NCBI GenBank assembly: GCA_010024215.1
Contig: RGHK01000021.1
Location: 1-10,531 of the forward strand
Origin: Pseudomonadota bacterium
GTDB lineage: Bacteria > Pseudomonadota > Gammaproteobacteria > Magnimaribacterales > D2472
Reading direction: 5' to 3'
DNA: 10,531 bases
The notes under the pieces were generated by a model that ran no database searches, was not told the DNA's origin, and worked only from the letters and a program-made list of their open reading frames with translations. Positions 7,275 through 10,531 of the stretch are shown piece after piece; position 1 is the stretch's first letter, and each line of letters opens with the position of its first letter. The position numbers and the translations under genes were made by a program.

Positions 7275-8028
7275 ATTCGACTTTCCTTATTAACTCTCCT
7301 GCTAGCGCAAGGTATGCCTTCGCCCCGTAAGAGGTTGGCATATATTTTACACCAGATAGGCCGTGGCTTGGCGCCTCCGCCAATTTTATATTTCTTGGAA
7401 TAAGTGTATTGAAAACAAGAGTGGAAAAGTGTTTTTCAAGTTCATCAGAGACCTCTTTTGCTAAATTATTTCTCATATCAACCATTGTTCGTATTATGCC
7501 GATCACCCTGTTATTTGTAAGGCTTTTATCAGAAAGAGTTTTAATTGTTTGCATTAATCCTGCGACGCCCTCTAAAGAATAGTATTCGCATTGAAGCGGT
7601 ATTAATGTTCCAGATGCTGCGAACAGCGCCTCAATTGTTAGTTGGTTTAGGGTGGGTGGGGTGTCAATGATCGTATAGTCGTATTCGTCTTCTATTTTTT
7701 TTAATTCTAGCTTTAAAAAACTTTGTTTGCTCTCCTCTCTAATACCAACATCTAGGGCTATTAGGTTTTGGTCACCTGGTAGAACATGGTATTCATCAGC
7801 TGTTTTGTATATGCACTCTCTTATATCTTTGTTATTAAAAAAAACATCGTAAAGCGTGTTGGGGTTTTTTTCTTCTATTCCTGTTGCTGTGGTTGCGTTT
7901 CCTTGAGGGTCTAAATCAATTAAAAGAACCTTTCTTTTTGTCGCTGAAAGACTTGAGGCAAGGTTTACAGCGGTGGTTGTTTTGCCAACACCCCCTTTTT
8001 GGTTTGCTATCGCTATTATTTTATTCAC
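7267..8028 (-). CDS. parA: Chromosome partitioning ATPase ParA (Soj family), GTG start
   Basis: Walker-type ATPase that forms a dynamic gradient on the nucleoid and pulls ParB-parS complexes apart. The 253 residues begin MNKIIAIANQKGGVGKTTTA, with the deviant Walker A KGGVGKTT at 11-18 (signature Lys11, catalytic Lys16). Walker A' LLIDLDPQGN follows at 35-44 (Asp40) and Walker B TIIDTPP at 119-125 (Asp122). IPRNIKLAEAPSHG (210-223) is typical of chromosomal ParA/Soj. There is no N-terminal DNA-binding domain (unlike P1-type plasmid ParA) and no MinD-like membrane helix. The start is GTG, fixed by the family N-terminus, and overlaps the end of rsmG by 8 nt. The ribosome binding site is weak, so coupling to rsmG is likely. 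The stop is TGA, the only one in the window. Confidence 0.97.
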   Translation of the reverse strand: MNKIIAIANQKGGVGKTTTAVNLASSLSATKRKVLLIDLDPQGNATTATGIEEKNPNTLYDVFFNNKDIRECIYKTADEYHVLPGDQNLIALDVGIREESKQSFLKLELKKIEDEYDYTIIDTPPTLNQLTIEALFAASGTLIPLQCEYYSLEGVAGLMQTIKTLSDKSLTNNRVIGIIRTMVDMRNNLAKEVSDELEKHFSTLVFNTLIPRNIKLAEAPSHGLSGVKYMPTSYGAKAYLALAGELIRKVEYV

Positions 8029-8611
8029 GTCTTTTTATTTCAACTAAATGTCTTTCGTATTTTTTATTTACCAGTTTGATTATTTCATACTTATATTTGT
8101 TTGTGTCTATTGGTGCCAGTTCTTCTTCTATTTTTTCTATTTTGCCTTTAAGCAAAACATAGCTGCCACCCTTTTTTAGGTTGTTTTTTGTTAGGTCAAT
8201 TATGTTTTGGGTTGAAGAAAAGGCTCTTGCTGTTATCAGCGAATACTCTTTCAGGTTGTTGTTTTTTTTAAGTGTTGTATTTAAAACTTTTGTGTTTTTT
8301 AGACTTAAGAGGTCTATGGTTTTGTTTAAAAAATAGCATTTTTTTTGGCTTTTTTCTAAAAGGTCTATATGTGCTTCTGGTTTAATAATAGAGGCTATTA
8401 TTCCTGGAAAACCCCCGCCAGAACCAAGGTCTAAGACGCTTGAGTGCTTGTCTATTTTTTTAGTAAGCGGAATACAATCTAGAACATCTTTTTCAATTAT
8501 TTCATCTAAGCTTTTTCTTACAAAAATGTTGTGTTTTTTATTAAATGTTAGGGCTTCTTCAATAAATAGATTAATTTTTTGTTTTTGTCCTTCAGACAAA
8601 TCTTTATGCAT
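8021..8611 (-). CDS. rsmG: 16S rRNA (guanine527-N7)-methyltransferase RsmG (GidB)
   Basis: SAM-dependent enzyme that methylates G527 of 16S rRNA; loss of it confers low-level streptomycin resistance in several bacteria. The protein has 196 residues (E. coli 207). Motif I VLDLGSGGGFPG is at 59-70, followed by PEAHIDLLEKS, where the acidic residue would bind the ribose. TARAF (127-131) and YVLLKG (151-156) match the conserved SRAF and ALKG segments of the family. The N-terminal part FNKKHNIFVRKSLDEI departs from the common WNxxxNLTxxRD pattern, and KDVLDC stands where most members have RHILDS. Despite this drift, the context directly after mnmG makes the assignment firm. The ATG overlaps the mnmG end by 8 nt and no clear ribosome binding site precedes it. 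Confidence 0.94.
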   Translation of the reverse strand: MHKDLSEGQKQKINLFIEEALTFNKKHNIFVRKSLDEIIEKDVLDCIPLTKKIDKHSSVLDLGSGGGFPGIIASIIKPEAHIDLLEKSQKKCYFLNKTIDLLSLKNTKVLNTTLKKNNNLKEYSLITARAFSSTQNIIDLTKNNLKKGGSYVLLKGKIEKIEEELAPIDTNKYKYEIIKLVNKKYERHLVEIKRRE

Positions 8612-10451
8612 TGGTTTTTTTTAATTCTTGTTTTTTGATGTTTATTAGAATTAGGTTTATTGCTGCCGGGGTAACCCCTTCTATTCTCGCCGCTGATCCA
8701 ATTGTTTCTGGTTCTGACCTTAAAAGCTTCTCGACAACCTCATTAGAAAGCCCTGCTATTGATTTGTAGTCTATGTCTTTTGGTATTGGTTTGTTGTTTT
8801 GTTTTTTATTTTTGTTTATTTCTCTTTGTTGTTTTTCTATGTAGCCTTTATATTTGATTTCTGTAGAGGCTCTATTAAATAGCTCTTTTTCTATCCCGCT
8901 TAATTTAAGTAGTTTTTTTTCGTCAACATCTGGCCTGGCTAAAATTGTTGCGATGCTTTTCTTTTCGTCTAGGTTAATTGTTTTATTATTTTTATCTTTA
9001 AACGTTTTTATTTTTGTTTTTTCTAAAACACTGGAAACAAATTCTTTATATTTTTTTTCTTTTTCTTCGAACTCTTTATACCTGTTATTGCTTACAATCC
9101 CTAGCTCAAATGCTTTTTTGATAAGCCTTTGTTCTGCGTTGTTTTGTGAGAGCAATAACCTGTGTTCTGCCCTGCTGGTAAACATTCTATAGGGTTCTGT
9201 TATTCCGTGGTTTGTTAAGTCATCTACAAGAACGCCAATATAAGACTCTTCTCTTTTTAAAACAAAAATATCTTTTTTCTTTATGGCCTGTGCTGCATTT
9301 ATGCCTGCTATTAAACCTTGAGCCGCCGCTTCTTCATAACCGGTTGTTCCGTTGATTTGACCTGCTAAATAAAAATCATTTAAAAATTTAGTTTCTAGGC
9401 TTTTTTTGTTTGCTCTTGGGTCAATGAAGTCGTACTCAACAGCATATCCATATTCTGTTATTTCTGCATTCTCCATACCTGAGATAGATAATATGAATTC
9501 TTTTTGCGCTTCTTTGGGAAGGCTTGTTGAAATCCCGTTAGGATATATCAAGTCAACCCCTATTCCCTCTGGCTCAATAAAAATCTGGTGGCTTTCTTTT
9601 GAACTAAACTTATAAACCTTGTCTTCTATGGAGGGGCAATATCTAGGTCCAATGCCAGAAATGTTCCCTGAGTACATCGCTGAAAGATGTGTATTGTCTG
9701 CTATCACTTTGTGGGTTTTTTTGTTGGTTCTGGTTATGAAACAAGGTAGTTGTTTTTGATGTTTTTTTACCTCCCTTGTTAACGACATAAAGGGTGTTGG
9801 TTTTTCACCTGGTTGCTCTTCCATAACAGACAGATCAAGACTAGAAAATTTGATTCTCGCTGGGGTTCCGGTTTTTAATCTTCCCATCGGGAGTTTTAAA
9901 TCATATAGTTTTTTTGAAAGCGGTATTGATGAGCCATCTCCAACCCTTCCGCCCTGGGTTGCCTCTGAACCTGTATACATAATACCGTTTAAAAATGTTC
10001 CGGTTGTTAGGATTGTTTTTTGAGCCAAAATCGTTTGGTTTTTGGTAATAACACCTTTAACCGAATTGTTTTTTATTAAAAGGTCTTCGACCTCGCCTTC
10101 AATAATTTCAATATCGGTTTTAGATAGAATTTTTTGAATCCCTTTTTTATACAAGTCTCTATCACATTGAACACGTAGAGCTTGAACAGCATCCCCTTTT
10201 CTTGTGTTTAAGGTTCTGTATTGAATACCAGACATATCAGTTGCTATTGGCATAATCCCGCCCATAGCATCTATTTCTCTTACAATATGTGATTTGCCAA
10301 GGCCACCAATCGCTGGATTGCATGACATTTGACCAATTTTATCTTTTTCAAATGTTATTAGCGCACAACTCAAACCGCTTCTAAAAACTGCATGAGCTGC
10401 CTCAACCCCGGCATGACCACCACCAACAACAATTACATCAAACTTATCCAT
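8604..10451 (-). CDS. mnmG: tRNA uridine-34 5-carboxymethylaminomethyl modification enzyme MnmG (GidA)
   Basis: FAD-dependent partner of MnmE; together they install the (carboxymethyl)aminomethyl group on U34 of certain tRNAs, using methylene-tetrahydrofolate. The protein has 615 residues (E. coli 629). The N-terminal FAD site is VVGGGHAGVEAA (8-19). CNPAIGGLGKSHIVREIDAM (44-63) and YCPSIEDK (271-278) carry the two conserved cysteines Cys44 and Cys272. A second dinucleotide-type segment YLAGQINGTTGYEEAAAQG lies at 361-379, and FTSRAEHRL at 424-432. The helical C-terminal domain binds tRNA and MnmE and closes with the family ending ARIEGVTPAAINLILINIKK. The C-terminal third is unusually lysine- and asparagine-rich. 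ATG at 10449-10451 is fixed by the FAD motif; no Shine-Dalgarno site is visible. First gene of the four-gene overlapping cluster. Confidence 0.98.
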   Translation of the reverse strand: MDKFDVIVVGGGHAGVEAAHAVFRSGLSCALITFEKDKIGQMSCNPAIGGLGKSHIVREIDAMGGIMPIATDMSGIQYRTLNTRKGDAVQALRVQCDRDLYKKGIQKILSKTDIEIIEGEVEDLLIKNNSVKGVITKNQTILAQKTILTTGTFLNGIMYTGSEATQGGRVGDGSSIPLSKKLYDLKLPMGRLKTGTPARIKFSSLDLSVMEEQPGEKPTPFMSLTREVKKHQKQLPCFITRTNKKTHKVIADNTHLSAMYSGNISGIGPRYCPSIEDKVYKFSSKESHQIFIEPEGIGVDLIYPNGISTSLPKEAQKEFILSISGMENAEITEYGYAVEYDFIDPRANKKSLETKFLNDFYLAGQINGTTGYEEAAAQGLIAGINAAQAIKKKDIFVLKREESYIGVLVDDLTNHGITEPYRMFTSRAEHRLLLSQNNAEQRLIKKAFELGIVSNNRYKEFEEKEKKYKEFVSSVLEKTKIKTFKDKNNKTINLDEKKSIATILARPDVDEKKLLKLSGIEKELFNRASTEIKYKGYIEKQQREINKNKKQNNKPIPKDIDYKSIAGLSNEVVEKLLRSEPETIGSAARIEGVTPAAINLILINIKKQELKKTNA

Positions 10452-10531
10452 ATAATTAATAAATCAATAATATCTATATTATATACTTATTGTTATTTCT
10501 ATTAGTGTGCTTGCTTTTTGTTAAAAAGTCT
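10452..10531 (-). promoter_or_regulatory. Very AT-rich region upstream of mnmG with a TATAAT element
   Basis: Only 14 of these 80 bases are G or C, and only 3 of the 39 next to mnmG. On the minus strand a perfect TATAAT (10483-10478) lies about 26 nt before the ATG, but no good -35 hexamer is seen 16-18 nt upstream. Near the window edge CTTTTT and AAAAAG form an inverted repeat around a 3 nt loop (10514-10528). The segment probably holds the mnmG promoter and may border the replication origin, which in many gammaproteobacteria is next to mnmG. The window ends too soon to decide. Confidence 0.45.

Noticed and set aside
8017..8040. TTCACGT at the rsmG-parA junction as a parS half-site or ParB operator
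   Set aside because: The right half of the palindrome is absent; the bases encode the rsmG end and the parA start.
7884..8162. 92-codon plus-strand frame spanning the parA-rsmG junction
   Set aside because: Hydrophobic Leu/Phe/Ser composition comes from antisense of Lys/Glu codons; it crosses two secure genes.
8854..9192. 112-codon open frame on the plus strand opposite mnmG
   Set aside because: Ser/Leu/Phe-rich product expected from the complement of Lys/Glu-rich mnmG codons; no ribosome binding site or homology recognised.

Overview
The window is one uninterrupted minus-strand run of twelve genes with no mobile element, RNA gene, CRISPR array or defence locus. Read in the direction of transcription (right to left), the order is mnmG, rsmG, parA, parB, atpI, atpB, atpE, atpF, atpH, atpA, atpG, atpD. 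The left edge cuts atpD about a dozen residues before its end; atpC (epsilon) is expected just beyond. The juxtaposition of mnmG-rsmG-parAB with the F-type ATP synthase operon is the classical near-origin arrangement of many Gammaproteobacteria. AtpB, AtpF and AtpD read most like gammaproteobacterial (Pseudomonas/E. coli-type) proteins. The DNA is AT-rich, AGA is the favoured arginine codon, lysine is mostly AAA, and intergenic space is minimal. Together this suggests a compact, streamlined gammaproteobacterium, for example a marine free-living lineage; that identification is inference, not proof.

Right part (6432-10531): mnmG and rsmG (tRNA wobble-uridine and 16S rRNA modification) are followed by parA and parB (chromosome segregation). 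Each adjacent pair overlaps by exactly 8 nt, so the four genes are very probably translated from one mRNA. An extremely AT-rich 80 nt stretch carrying a TATAAT element lies upstream of mnmG and may adjoin oriC, but the window ends there.

Left part (1-6333): the atp operon has the standard I-B-E-F-H-A-G-D order. The 98 nt gap between parB and atpI holds a convincing sigma70-type promoter (TTGTTT, 17 nt spacer, TATAAT). atpI appears to begin with TTG and has no visible Shine-Dalgarno site, whereas atpE (the multicopy c subunit) has the strongest ribosome binding site in the window. This fits stoichiometric control of translation within a polycistronic message. The c-subunit ion site (Asp56, no sodium-ligand residues) predicts a proton-driven enzyme.

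All catalytic motifs examined are intact and no frameshift was seen. I do not see a previously undescribed system here; the findings are second-order features of an ordinary housekeeping region.
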